From assembly GCA_013396525.1 (NCBI GenBank), contig VWYX01000725.1, positions 248,001 to 312,000 of the forward strand: 64,000 nucleotides of DNA. The letters run 5' to 3'. The position numbers were made by a program, and so were the translations under genes. The first letter of the stretch is position 1. Every line of letters begins with the position of its first letter. Origin of the DNA: Chaetorhynchus papuensis. Taxonomy: Eukaryota > Chordata > Aves > Passeriformes > Rhipiduridae. A model generated the notes under the pieces. It was not told where the DNA came from and ran no database searches. It saw nothing but the letters and a program-made list of their open reading frames with translations. Positions 40,901 to 52,900 of this stretch are shown here, piece by piece.

Positions 40901-43900
40901 AAATAAATAAATAAATAAACAACCCCCAAATCTACCCATCCTCCTCCCCAGAGTCTAGAGTAGAGAATAAAATAGGCTAAAAACACAGTACAGCAGCCAG
41001 AGTCTTCATTACCATTGACCTAGGCTCACGTGATCCCTAATACATACTTTGACATTTAAGTGTATTTCCAAAAGTACAAAGATATTTTCCACTCAGCCAT
41101 TTCCAACTGCTTTTCGTATGAGATTGTTTGCACTTTCATTTTGTAACACGTTAGTTTTTAAAGCCTTGCTACCATGAAAAATAACAGACGGAGGTTTTTT
41201 TAAGATCATTCTACTCTTAAAATATTTGTTGCGATTAAGCAGCTATTTGCATATTTTAAAACTANNNNNNNNNNNNNNNNNNNNNNNNNNNNNNNNNNNN
41301 NNNNNAAACTCTTTAATTCACATTATTATTCACATTACAGCACCTGACTGAAGTGGTTCAGAACAGTACTCATTTAAACCTGGTTTACAATCTTACCTTC
41401 TTCTTCTCCGTCTTGTTCTAATGCTGCACTTTCTTCTTCGAAACTTCCAATACCTGATTCTATCTGAGGAGCCTGGTTGTGCTGCTGACTTAGTTTGTTG
41501 CGAATAATGCTGATTTCTTTCTTTAACAGCTTTGCTCTTTTGCTCCTTGACCCACTGGATTTCATTGCACAGGTGAGATCAAGTTTTTCTAGCAGCTCTC
41601 TCAGCTGTTCTTCCAAGGACATATGTGCTCTGTTTGCAGGATTCAGTAACCTATCCACTGAAGTCAAAACACGTACAATTGAGAACATGTTAGCATTTCC
41701 CAGAATATTTCTCAGAATAATAAATACCAATAGAAGGCAAAAAAATCGCATGTGAAAATAAAAAAAAACTGTCAAAAACCTGTTTAGATTACAGTCAGAA
41801 ATGTTGAAATTAATTCCTACTATATATTTACTATTTTTCTTAATCAGCATTTTGCTCAAAAAAACTAAGTAGTAGAGCAAAGAAGTAAAAGGTCATAAGG
41901 AAGACATAATTAATCCTTCCCACTCTAATAAATTAATTCCTTCTTGCTAAAGAAAAGGACAAAATCACAGTTATAAAAGAAATGTGTTAATTATTCTCCT
42001 CCACTGCCAAACTTTAGAAAACTCATGTGTATGTCAAAAGAATAAATTTTAATTCCTAGCACCACAAACATGCTCAATTTTTTAATAGAGAAGATTACTG
42101 AAGAATGTGCTGAGCTTTATAAACACTAGTAGTCATTTTCCATGGCTTACAAGCATATACAGTCATGTGAAAGAAAGCAATCAACTTAAAAACTTTTTCC
42201 GTGTAACTCGTTGCATTAGGCTCTGACTCCGCCAAAATCAGAATCCAGATGGCACTGATGTCTAACAACAGATCTGGTAGAACAGAAGCACCAGAATCTT
42301 TCATGCAATGTTTTTAACGGGGGATGGGGAATCTAGTTAGCAAACTGAACAGCAACAGTCCTAAACATCTTGATGGAACATACAATCTGTGTGCAATGAA
42401 AAATGCAACTTCCAAAAATAATGGAAAAACATCTTACCATCTTCCCAGGAGAAAGGCTGGGGTGACTCAAGTTTAGGCCGTTCCGGTAAGTGCATTCCAG
42501 TTTCATTGTTATAACCAATTCCTTCAGCATCTCGCCTGGCTTGCCTGAGAACGACACCTCCTTGATCTCTTAACCGCACTGCAGCTCTATAAAATATTGT
42601 ATCCTTTGCATTGTATTTCATACAGTTATCTATGATAAGATTGAAGTCTTCTTCAAACTCAGTGAGGTTTTTATAGCCTTGAGCTTCTAACCGTTTTCGC
42701 ATGGTAGAGAAATCCATAGGATGTTTAATATGATCCAAATAGTCTGGAACCTTTGGATAAATATTTAAAACACAAATGGGTAAAATTGTCTTATTACAGC
42801 CAAAGCAGCATTAGTTACTAGCTGATCCACTTCTTAAATGTATTTTGTAACACCTCAAAAATAGAAATTCAAAATGTAACTTAGAATTGCACATCTTGAT
42901 ATTGCAAACATTTGCCTGCCATCAGAAGTTTACATATTACAATATCTTGAATCTTGGGTAACAAGTTTGAGCTCTACCGAGAGATACTGAAACTACTTTT
43001 TTTTTTTTTAATTCTGTGGTTTTGTGTACTCCTACTTCCAGGCAACTACACTACAGGACAAGAGGACATGGCCTCAAGTTGTGCCAGGAGCAGTTCAGGT
43101 TGGATATTAGGAAAAATTTCTACACTGAAAGGGTGGTTAAGAATTGAACAGGCTTCCCCAGGGAAGTGGTGGAGTTGCCATCCATGGAAGTGTTCAAAAC
43201 AAATGGATGTGGCAACTTTGTGATATTGTTTAGTTGGTATGGTGGTATTAGGTCGAAGACTGGACTTGATGATCTTGGAGGTCTTTTTCAACCTTAATGA
43301 TTCTATGTATAATAAACAGATGTGTATACAGTATATGCACACACACACACACACACGCACGTATATCTAAGTCTGTCTAGCTTCACCTTCAAGTAAGAAC
43401 ATAGTATCTGCATTTCAACCTTTGATACCCTTCAAATTTGCTTTATCAAAATCCTCTTATTGAAAAATAACAATATGTACCCAACATTCCATAGAAGTAT
43501 TTCCCAGAAATTATTTTGGTATGTAAACATGAAAAGGCTTTCATAGCAGTAAACCATAACTCATAATTATCAGAATAAAGATTAAAATGTAATACTGCTT
43601 CTAACTCTGCATGTCATGACTCGTTTCTTGTACTTAAGTGCCAGCAAGCCATATGTAAACACCAGGAAACACAGCTGCAAATGTACCTCTTTAAGGTTCA
43701 CTGGCTGAGCAAATATTCGAGCAGAATCCTTTTCCTGCAGCTGATCCAGAACCGATCGCAGAAGGACTGTGAATGGAATAAGCTGAAGTTCCATAGTAAC
43801 CTGCTCAATCTTGACCTAAAGAAGCAACAGTTATCCCATTGAGCATTTTTCCTTAACAATCTGTATTAAAGACGTTTTGCAGCAATAGTATAGTATTTTA

Positions 43901-46900
43901 GATAAGAAATAAAATATAAATACATTCAAGTAAATGAGTTCACTACTCCTTTCAGTATCATCAGTTGGCATTTGGCTGACAAAGGCTTTCAGCTAATGAT
44001 TTTATAAGAAAAAATCCTTCTCGTTCCTACAACTGCAGCTTCCCAAAACTCAAATTTGTATTTTATATGTAAGAATTCTGTTACACTTTTAAATGTCTTT
44101 TTCTTTGAAAATATGTTACAAAATAACAGCCCCACAATTCACCAACAATGTGAAAATAGTAAGAATTTAAAGGTAACATGTTTCAAATTACATTTCAGTT
44201 ATACTGCTATGCTCAAAGTTTAAAAAGAGAATCTGGTTTACAGGCTACATAAGACCAAAACAAAGAGTAATTGAAAGAGTTCTACATAAATTCCAAGAAA
44301 AGAATTTCAAAAAACAGAATCAACATCTTCAAATAGTTGAACATCCTTCAGAATTTTCGTTATTTTTGACACTATTTCAATTCCTCTGTAGCTTGATATT
44401 CAGGCTGTTTAAAGAGTTATCAGCAATGCAACAGTCTTGCTATGGCAAAAGCAAATTCTTGATGAAAAATTAAAGCTGTGTGTATATACATATAATATAA
44501 AAATGTCAATAAAGGATAAGCAAACATACATGTAAATGTAAAATACATGCATATAAATAATAATACATGTGTATAGCAAGCAATATGTGAATGAACATGA
44601 ATGATGCATAGAATTCCAGAACCTACTCCGGAATGACAAATTTTATAAGCCTGAAATGAATGCTCACAGTTTGCAAAAGTCAAAATGAAATGGTGTTTTT
44701 ACAAATAAGGACCATTAAAAACTCCTAAGTACAAACATTTTGCTTTCACAGTTTTCATACAGAAGTTTATCTTTCTGCATTACCATTTCCTCGAATCTCT
44801 TCTCCTGGCAATGTTAACTGTAGAATGTCGTAGGACTTCAGATACAGCTTTTTTGGGGGGGGGGGGGACAGAAGGATAAAAGTACATGGACATGTATTGG
44901 GAAAACCTGAAGGGATCAAATTTTCTACAGTTCTTCAGAAACCAATCGTTTTTCCAACAGAATGTCTTATTAAATAATTCCTCTATACCAACGCACACAG
45001 CATGTGCAACAAACAGAAGTAGCTGGAGGTCACAGTGCTGCTAGAGAGCTATGCCCTAATTTCCATTACTGAAATTTGGTGGGACAAATCCTATGACTGT
45101 GGATGGCTACAAGCTGGTCAGAAGGGCCAAGAGGGGAGGAAGGAGTAGTGGGGTTGGTTACCCTTTACTTTGAGAAATGAATATATTGTGAAGAGTTGTC
45201 TCAAGAAAAGCCATGAGCAGGCTGAAAGCTTAAACACCGAGGTGAGTGAGGGAACCATATCATTGGCATTTACTTCAGATCTAGGGAAGCCTATTGCCAA
45301 AACCTTCTTGCTCCAGCTACAGCAGGCATTGCTTTCACAGGCTCTTGTCCTGCTGGGGATTTCAACCACTCTGACATCTGGAAAAGCAGCATGACAAGCT
45401 GTAGGAGACTCTTGGAATGCATTATGGATAACTTTGCACGGCAAGTAATAGACAGCCCTACCAGAGGGAATGTGAGAGAGGATCTGGTGGTCACCAATGT
45501 AAGTGAGATAATCTGAGACATCAGGACTGGAGGCAGCCAGGGTTGAAGTTATCACACATTGATGGAGTTCATACTCCTTAGGGATATGGGTCAGGTGAAG
45601 AGTAAAGTCAGCATCCTTAATTTTAGGAAAGCAAACTTCCAGCTGTACAAGGCATTAGGCCATAGGACCCCATGGGAAACTGCCCTCAGAGAGAAAGAAG
45701 CAAAACAGAGCTGGCAGATCTTTAATGGCACTTTGCATAAAACACAAAAGCTCTTGATACCTAGGTTTAAGAAATCAGAAAGTAAGGTAAGAGACTGGCA
45801 GGGATAAGTTGAAACGTGACTGATCAAACTAAAAGGCAAGAAGTGCACAGGCAGGGACAGGTACCCTGGAAAGAGTAGAGGGATGCTGTCTGGTAGCCAA
45901 GCCACTCTGCATGGTATTTGCAAATATTTGGAAAATTTGCAAATTCATGGCAATGAAGTGAAGACCCAGGTGACTGGAAAAAGAGAAACACCGCACCCAT
46001 TTTTAAAAGGCCAAAAGGATGACCATGGGAACTACCAACCTGTTAACCTCACATCTGTGCCCGCACTCATGGAACAGACCCTTCTAGAAGCTATGCAAAG
46101 CTTCCATGTGGAGGACAAGGCGATGATTCGGGACATCCAGAACAACTCTACCAAGGGCAAGTCCTGCCTAACCAACCTAGTGGCCTTCTATGATGGTGTA
46201 ACTCTTATCAGCAGACAATGGATGAGCTATGGATGTCATCTATCTGGACTTCTCTAAGGCCTCTGACATGGTCCCCAACAACATCCTTCTCTCTAAACTG
46301 AAGAGATACGGATTCAATGATTGGACTGTTCCATAGGTAAGGAATTGACTGGATGGCTGCATCCAGAGAGCAGTGATCAACAGCTTGGACTTAGGATGGA
46401 GATCAGTAATGAGTGGTGCCCCGCAGGGGTCTGTACTGGAACCAGAAGTGTTTAGTATCCTCATCAATGACATAAGACCATAGGATCGAGTGCACCCTCA
46501 ACAAATCTGCAGATGACACCAAGCTGAATTGTGCAGCTGACACACCTGAAGGACAGGATGCCATCCAGACGGACCTGGACATGCTCAAGAAGTAGGCCCC
46601 ATGGGAATCTCATGGGGGTCAACAAGGTCAAGTTCCAGGTCCTCCTGCACCTGGGTCGTGGCAACCCCAAGTATCAATACCGGCTAGGGAATGAACAGAT
46701 CCAGCCCTGTCAAGAACTTGAGAGTCACGGTGGATGAAAACCTCAATAGGAGCCGGCAGTGTGTGCTTGCAGCCCAGAAAGTCAAATGTATCCAGTGCTG
46801 TATCAAAAGAAGTGTGGCCAGCAGGGCAAGGGAGGTGATTCTGTCCCTCTACTCTGCTCTCATTTGACCCCACCTGGACTACTGCATCCAGCTCTGCAGC

Positions 46901-49900
46901 CCCCAATATAAGGGCATAAAGCTGTTGGAGTGAATCCAGAGGAAGGCCACAAATATGATCAGAGGACTGGAGTTCTCTTCTGAAGAAAGGCTGAGAGAAA
47001 TGGGGTTGTTCAGCATGGAGAAGAAAAAGCCCAAAGGAGACTTTACTGCAGCCGCTCAGTAGTTAAAGGGGGTTTATAAGAAAGATGGGGACAAACTGAT
47101 TAGGAGGGCCAGGACAAGGGGTAATAGTGTTAAACTAAAAGACAGTAGATCCAGACTACATATAAGGAATAAATTTTTTACAGTGAGAATGAAGTATTTG
47201 AACAACAGGTTGCCCAGAGAGGTGGTAGATGCCTTATTCCTGGAAAAATTAAAGGTTAAGTTGGATGGGGCTTTGAACAACCTCATATAGTTGAAGATGT
47301 CCCTGTTCATTGAAGAGGGGTTGGACTACATGATCCTTAATGTTCCTTTCAACTCAAGGCATTCTATGTTTCTATAATAATTTTATATATTTTCAATAGT
47401 TTGAATGCATGGCATGCACGTATGTTACTTGACCCTACGTGAGGATTAAAATACAGCAGTCCTTCTACTGAAAAAACTGTGTGTGAGAATACTTAAATTA
47501 TCCTTCCTTCAGAAAAGTTTCACCAAATTAAAAGGTGCTCCGTTTACCTGTTCTCTTTTTAATTTTTCACGCTTACGTATAAGTTCTATCAATAAACGTG
47601 CTCTTTCAAGATCGTGGCGCAGCCTTTGCCAGTACTTCAATTTTTCTTTTAAGGCTTGCATTTCTTCATCATCTTCTCTCTGAGAAAAGAATCAAAATAT
47701 TTTCATGAAATGAAAAATGCGTATCTCTTTTTATATGATAGTTCTATACAATTTCAGAACACATGCATGTGAAAGGAGAAGCTACTGTCTTATAGCTACG
47801 GCATTTGGTCGTAAGCTTCATGCTGCAACAGGAGAAAACTTGTGGTCGGGGTATCCTCCAGAGTTACTCAGGGGTCTAACTGAAAACAAAATCTAAACTG
47901 GACAGCAATCCTGTGGCAAAGGCTACTGACATCAGAAGAAGCAACATGGCAAACAGCAACCTAGAAATACAAGCAGCTGCAAAATACAATGTAACATTTT
48001 TGCATCAAAATCCAAACTAGGTGAACACCATCAGTTCCTCCAGAAACTCCAGCCTGGTAGAAACAAATTATTCATGTGGTCAACACAGTCCACCTCCCCC
48101 ACACCCAGCAGAACTAGGACACACTTGTAACAAAACAAAGTAATTATGGCATGCAAGGACAGGAAATGAAAAGCTATTTATTAGATAATGTAGTAACTTC
48201 AAATGGTACTGCAGGTCAATAATGCAGCCATACACCCTTTTGAAAAATGGATGAAAGAATTTAATTTACGTATTTTTCAGAGTAAGTAACGTTTGAACAC
48301 CTGCAGTATTTAGAATGATCTGTACATTCAAAACCCAGTGATTGTTTCCCTTTACTATTTTTCACAAGGAAAAGGGAGGATACTGGAAAACTACTTATAG
48401 GATTCAAATGGTACTGGTAATTCACCAGAAATGAGGCCATAAAGAAACAAAAGCCCTGATATTAGTACCAAGTACACTAAAGAAACATCTGCTTTGGAAA
48501 ATTATTACATTTGAAAAATTAGTATTTTATAAAAGCATCTCTGAGAGATATCCAAAACTTTGCATGCTTGCCCTTAACTAGCATAATGCAATATACACTT
48601 GATAAGTCATCTTGGAGGGCGGGTGTTCTAAAAGCTAAAATGAAAATAGTAAATTCCATAAGCAATAAAATATAGAAGACAGAGGTATAAAGAAAAGTGG
48701 CTAAGCAGAGGAACAGCAAACAACATTACAAATTATTACACTGAAAGCCGTATATTCCTTAAGAGAAGGATAATTTAGAAGTACCATAGGTCCTCTAAAG
48801 AAAGCTTGTGCAATTTTTCACAGTTGGCTCTCAAAATAGAACTACAAAACCTGGAAGTTTAAAAACATTATCTAATGTTTTAGTGCTATAATTCTATCAT
48901 CTGCATTGTACTTCATTGTTTTATATACTTTGCAGAGGTAAAGCTTAGTTTCATTCAAATCTCTGGCTTCACTGAAGCTGAAAATATTTAAAATATCAAC
49001 TATCTCTGTACTAGAATATAGCAGTCTGGAAATAGTTTGTTCCTCTTTTCAACAAGAAAAAAAACCCAAAAAGAAAAACAACCTAAAAACTGGAGCTAGA
49101 AACTTAGAAACTTTTAGTTCCCTTTCCCAATGACTATTACAATGGACAGTTATCATTTCTTTTAAAGAGTTAAATCTTGACATAAACACAACATAATTTA
49201 ACTGCTGGGGTCAGAATAGTTCAAAGTAAACTCTGACATAAAAGAATATTAATATTTTCAATTCCATAAAATTCTCAAGAGACTGACTGAAATAGGAAGT
49301 CCACAGTGCCACTAATTGCTGCTCTCCTACACCCCTTCATCTCTGAATATAGACCCCATGCGTGGAAAAGCAACCTAACTCTTAACTGACATAGCTGTAC
49401 TATTTTTTCACTTCTACTGTTTTTCAGAACGAAAATGAAATTGTGGTGACTGCCAGAAGTAGAAGGCTTGTCCTCCCTTTGCTTGCAAACATTCAGAGTC
49501 TGTTCTTTTGCCCTATGTAACTGCACAATTTTAAGAAACTGGGGAACTGAGCCTGATGAAAGCTAAGTCAACAAAGCCCTACTAGTTTTAGGGTGGGTCA
49601 GGAAACTTAAATACAGCAAGAAAAAATGATATTACAGCAGGCATAAGGGTAGTTTACTAGAGACTTAAGTATTTGGCTAAAACTCAAGGTGCAGCTGCAC
49701 TCAAAATAAAAGTCTTTTACCTGAATCACTTGTTTCATCAATTCCATTCCACAGAATAGGCACATACTTGTCAATCTGCGAAAGTGACTCAAAATATCAA
49801 GGAGCACCTGCTGTTTGCCTTTTTTTTTATTCGTACACATACACTACCTTTCTGAATGGCACTCTGGCTTGGGGATTAATAGCAAGCCTCCAATTTTTTG

Positions 49901-52900
49901 ACACTTCTGTGCAAAGTAATGCTGGCAGACAGTTTACAGCTTAATAGCTAAGATAACCCTCCTCTGCCCTAACCTATTTACTATCTGACATACAACATAT
50001 ATCTTAATTAAATTAAAAGATCCAGGCAAGCTGAAGAGAATGCAATGGAGTTTCCAACAACCAACCAGTAAAAACTTAAGACAGAAAGAGCGCCTTTAAA
50101 AATTTTTAGCTTTCTAATATAGAAAGTTTTTATTAACTTTCTGGTAGGAAAGTTCTTCTTCCAAGTCTTTCTTTCTAGAACTGTCTTGAGAGCCACCAAG
50201 TTTCATTTGGCTGATGACACAAGAAAATTTCATAAAGAAACTCTTGTTTGGAAAGGGACTCTTCATCAGGAACTGTACTGACAGGACAAGGAGCAATGAG
50301 TTCAAACTGAAAGCAGGGAAATTTAGATTAGATATTAGGAAGAAATTCTTGACTCTGAGGGTGGTGAGACACTGGAACAGGTTACCCAGAGAAGCTGTGA
50401 ATGCCCCATCCCTGACAGTGTTCAAGGCCAGGCTGGGCAGGGCATTGAGCAACCTGGTCTAGTGGAAGCTGACCCTGCCCATGGCAGCAGGGTAGGAACT
50501 TTAAGGCCTCTTCCACTCCAAACCATTCTGTGAGTCTGATTTTCCAATGTACCTAGTTCTTGCCAAACATAGTATTACCTGGAAATGCTAAAACTTATAC
50601 ATTTATTATGACGCCATGATGATGTTTTGCCTTTTCTTTTATATACCTTTTATATATCCTCAGTGCCCTTAGCATGCATACTTGTAATTCCTTAGGTCTG
50701 ATAACTTAGCATAGTCCTAGTATTTTGTTAAGCCAGGAGACCAAACATCCTGGAGGCCTCGTAGCTGGAGGCCGGAAAGCCCCACACTATCCTGAGAAAC
50801 CAAGATCCTCTCTAGAACATCCCGTAAACTAAGATTAGGCCCATCCAGGGGGGAATTCCTCGGGATGGGGAGGATATCACGCCAATCATTCAAGCCTCTC
50901 ATTGGGGAATCTTTGCTAGATATGCTAATTTGCATACACGATCTGTCGTGTGTGTGCATTTCAGTGCATTCCACCTTGGTGAAGTGGTGCACCATAAGGA
51001 TCCTTATTAAATACCAACGTAAAAAGCCTTTTTCCCCTTAACTGTGTCTGGCTCTTAATTTTTAAGACCAGGAAAAGGCATCAATTAATACTGAGGGAAG
51101 AGGAAAACATTTTTAAGTCTACACAAAGAACACGCAGCAATGGAGAACTAGTCTCACCATTAGTATGCTACCAGTCTCTCCATATTAGCAGCAACACTGC
51201 CAGTGTAGCACCATACCCCTCCTTATTCTGGATGTGAATGTGTGAGAACAGCCTCACTCCTTACAGAAACTGTAACTTAATATGATACAAACAAAAATAG
51301 AATGACAGTGATGAAACTGGAACTTGAGCAATACAATTAAGTTTTATTAGCATGCTCTGCTGGACTTGTATGCCAATCAGACAAAGCCATTTAGTGGCTG
51401 CAACTTGTGTCCTTAATGAAATCTTCAGTGCAGGTGTGACCTTAAGTCATCGGCACCTTCTTCTGTATTTCTTCTAACAGTGGCTTTAAACTAACTTCAC
51501 TACAGCAACAACAAGCTTCTACATTTAAATTTCACACCTTATTTTCATTTAAGCATTCTTTAAGTTCAAGGAAAAAAACTAAAATAATGAGGCTGTAAAT
51601 TTATTAGAGTATTCCAATAACCTTCCTTAATTTCTGGGTGGAGAGAGAAGTGAGAGTATAAACCATTCTCTTAGACAGTTCCTTGTTCCTGCAGATGGTG
51701 AGGCAGTCCAGGTCTTTTTGCCTCATTTAGAACTCTTAGACCTTTAAAATCATACCATAACTGAACTCTGAAACACATTTATTAGGAAGTAAATCTAGGT
51801 CATGAAGACGTCTCCCTTTGCCGATTTTGTTCTAGTAACCAAACAGAGAGGGATCACAACCACATTCCACTACGCATCCTGAAACCATTTTCAGGGTTTT
51901 GGTTCCTCCTCAAAACAGTTCTTTTCTGTTTAAATAACAAAATAAAATATCTGAATCTGCATGACATCACTGTTTATACTTCTTTGACTAACTGAAAAAT
52001 CTGTGTAGATTTCTTGATATTCTGACCCCATCACATAAAATAAAAAGAATTTTCCCATCTGGACTGAAATGAACAAAATAATCATGCCTATCTAAAAAAT
52101 TTTGTGAAATTTTTCTCACAACAGCTATGCCATCACTGTTTATTAATGTCTTGATTATAACTTGGTTTATACTTGGGAGTAATAAAATACATGAAATGCC
52201 TTGCAGTTATGACTACTTTAATAAACAGATATTGAAGGTGCTATGGAGAAGACACAATGTCATACACAGGACACTTGCTACTCACCGAAAAGCACTAACT
52301 ATACATTTTTCATCAACAGAATCATTTAATACTCAGCCTGCCTTGAAACCAGATTTTACTTTTCAAAGAACAAACTTTTTAACAGACCAATATAAATAGC
52401 TTCCAATTTATTTAGAATATAATTTTATTTTTTCCTTATTGAAGAATCGTTCTCAAATTAGAAAAGAAAATTAAGAAATACTGTTTGTATTTTTACACCA
52501 CAGTGTAAATAGGCAATTGAATTTTAAAACACTCATATCAAAGGCCTATTTTATTTTAATCAAACATCAATTACAGTTTTATTGTCACAGTCATTTAAAT
52601 ACATAGAAACGCTGCAGCCTTATCATGCTACCCCAGAAGAAAACTGGCATGTGTAATTTTTCAGACACTTACAATGGTCTAGTTCCATACTGCCACAATA
52701 GCACCACACTTCCGTGCTTGACTTTAGTATTTCATAAGGACTCAAGCTCATTTTAAAAAAAAGTTTATTATCTGAATAAATGAATTTCAACTATTATTAG
52801 GTAACACTAATTAGATACACTGCCAGGTATCCCTCTTCAGAATTTCTCAGGCAGAAGTAAAAGATTAATCAAACTTCAAAATGGAGCAATATAGAAACAA

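Larger units (their letters stand above)
38213..41396 (-). other. BRD1 intron W5-W6
   Basis: A 3.2-kb intron with a gtaagatt donor and a ttttttcag acceptor. It contains an AAAT microsatellite (40896-40919) and an assembly gap (41265-41305). Confidence 0.85.
42751..43686 (-). other. BRD1 intron W3-W4
   Basis: A 936-base intron that splits the bromodomain ZA loop. It holds a CR1 fragment (43045-43310) and a CA repeat (43338-43356). Confidence 0.85.
43816..47547 (-). other. BRD1 intron W2-W3
   Basis: A 3.7-kb intron with a gtaaac donor and a tctttag acceptor. Well over half of it is one long CR1 copy (about 44985-47375). A G13 run lies at 44855-44867. Confidence 0.85.

Noticed and set aside
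41658..41880. Upstream extension of the exon W5 open frame (hydrophobic N-terminal stretch)
   Set aside because: The extension is intron read-through. A good acceptor at 41658-41660 and the matched phase with W4 define the exon start.
45118..45555. 145-codon minus-strand open frame
   Set aside because: It is the antisense shadow of the CR1 endonuclease region.
45883..46257. 124-codon plus-strand open frame with polymerase-like sequence
   Set aside because: It is a piece of the decayed CR1 reverse transcriptase, with continuing similarity in other frames after stops, not a host gene.
50717..50995. 92-codon minus-strand open frame
   Set aside because: It lies within the LTR-like element and has no family signature.
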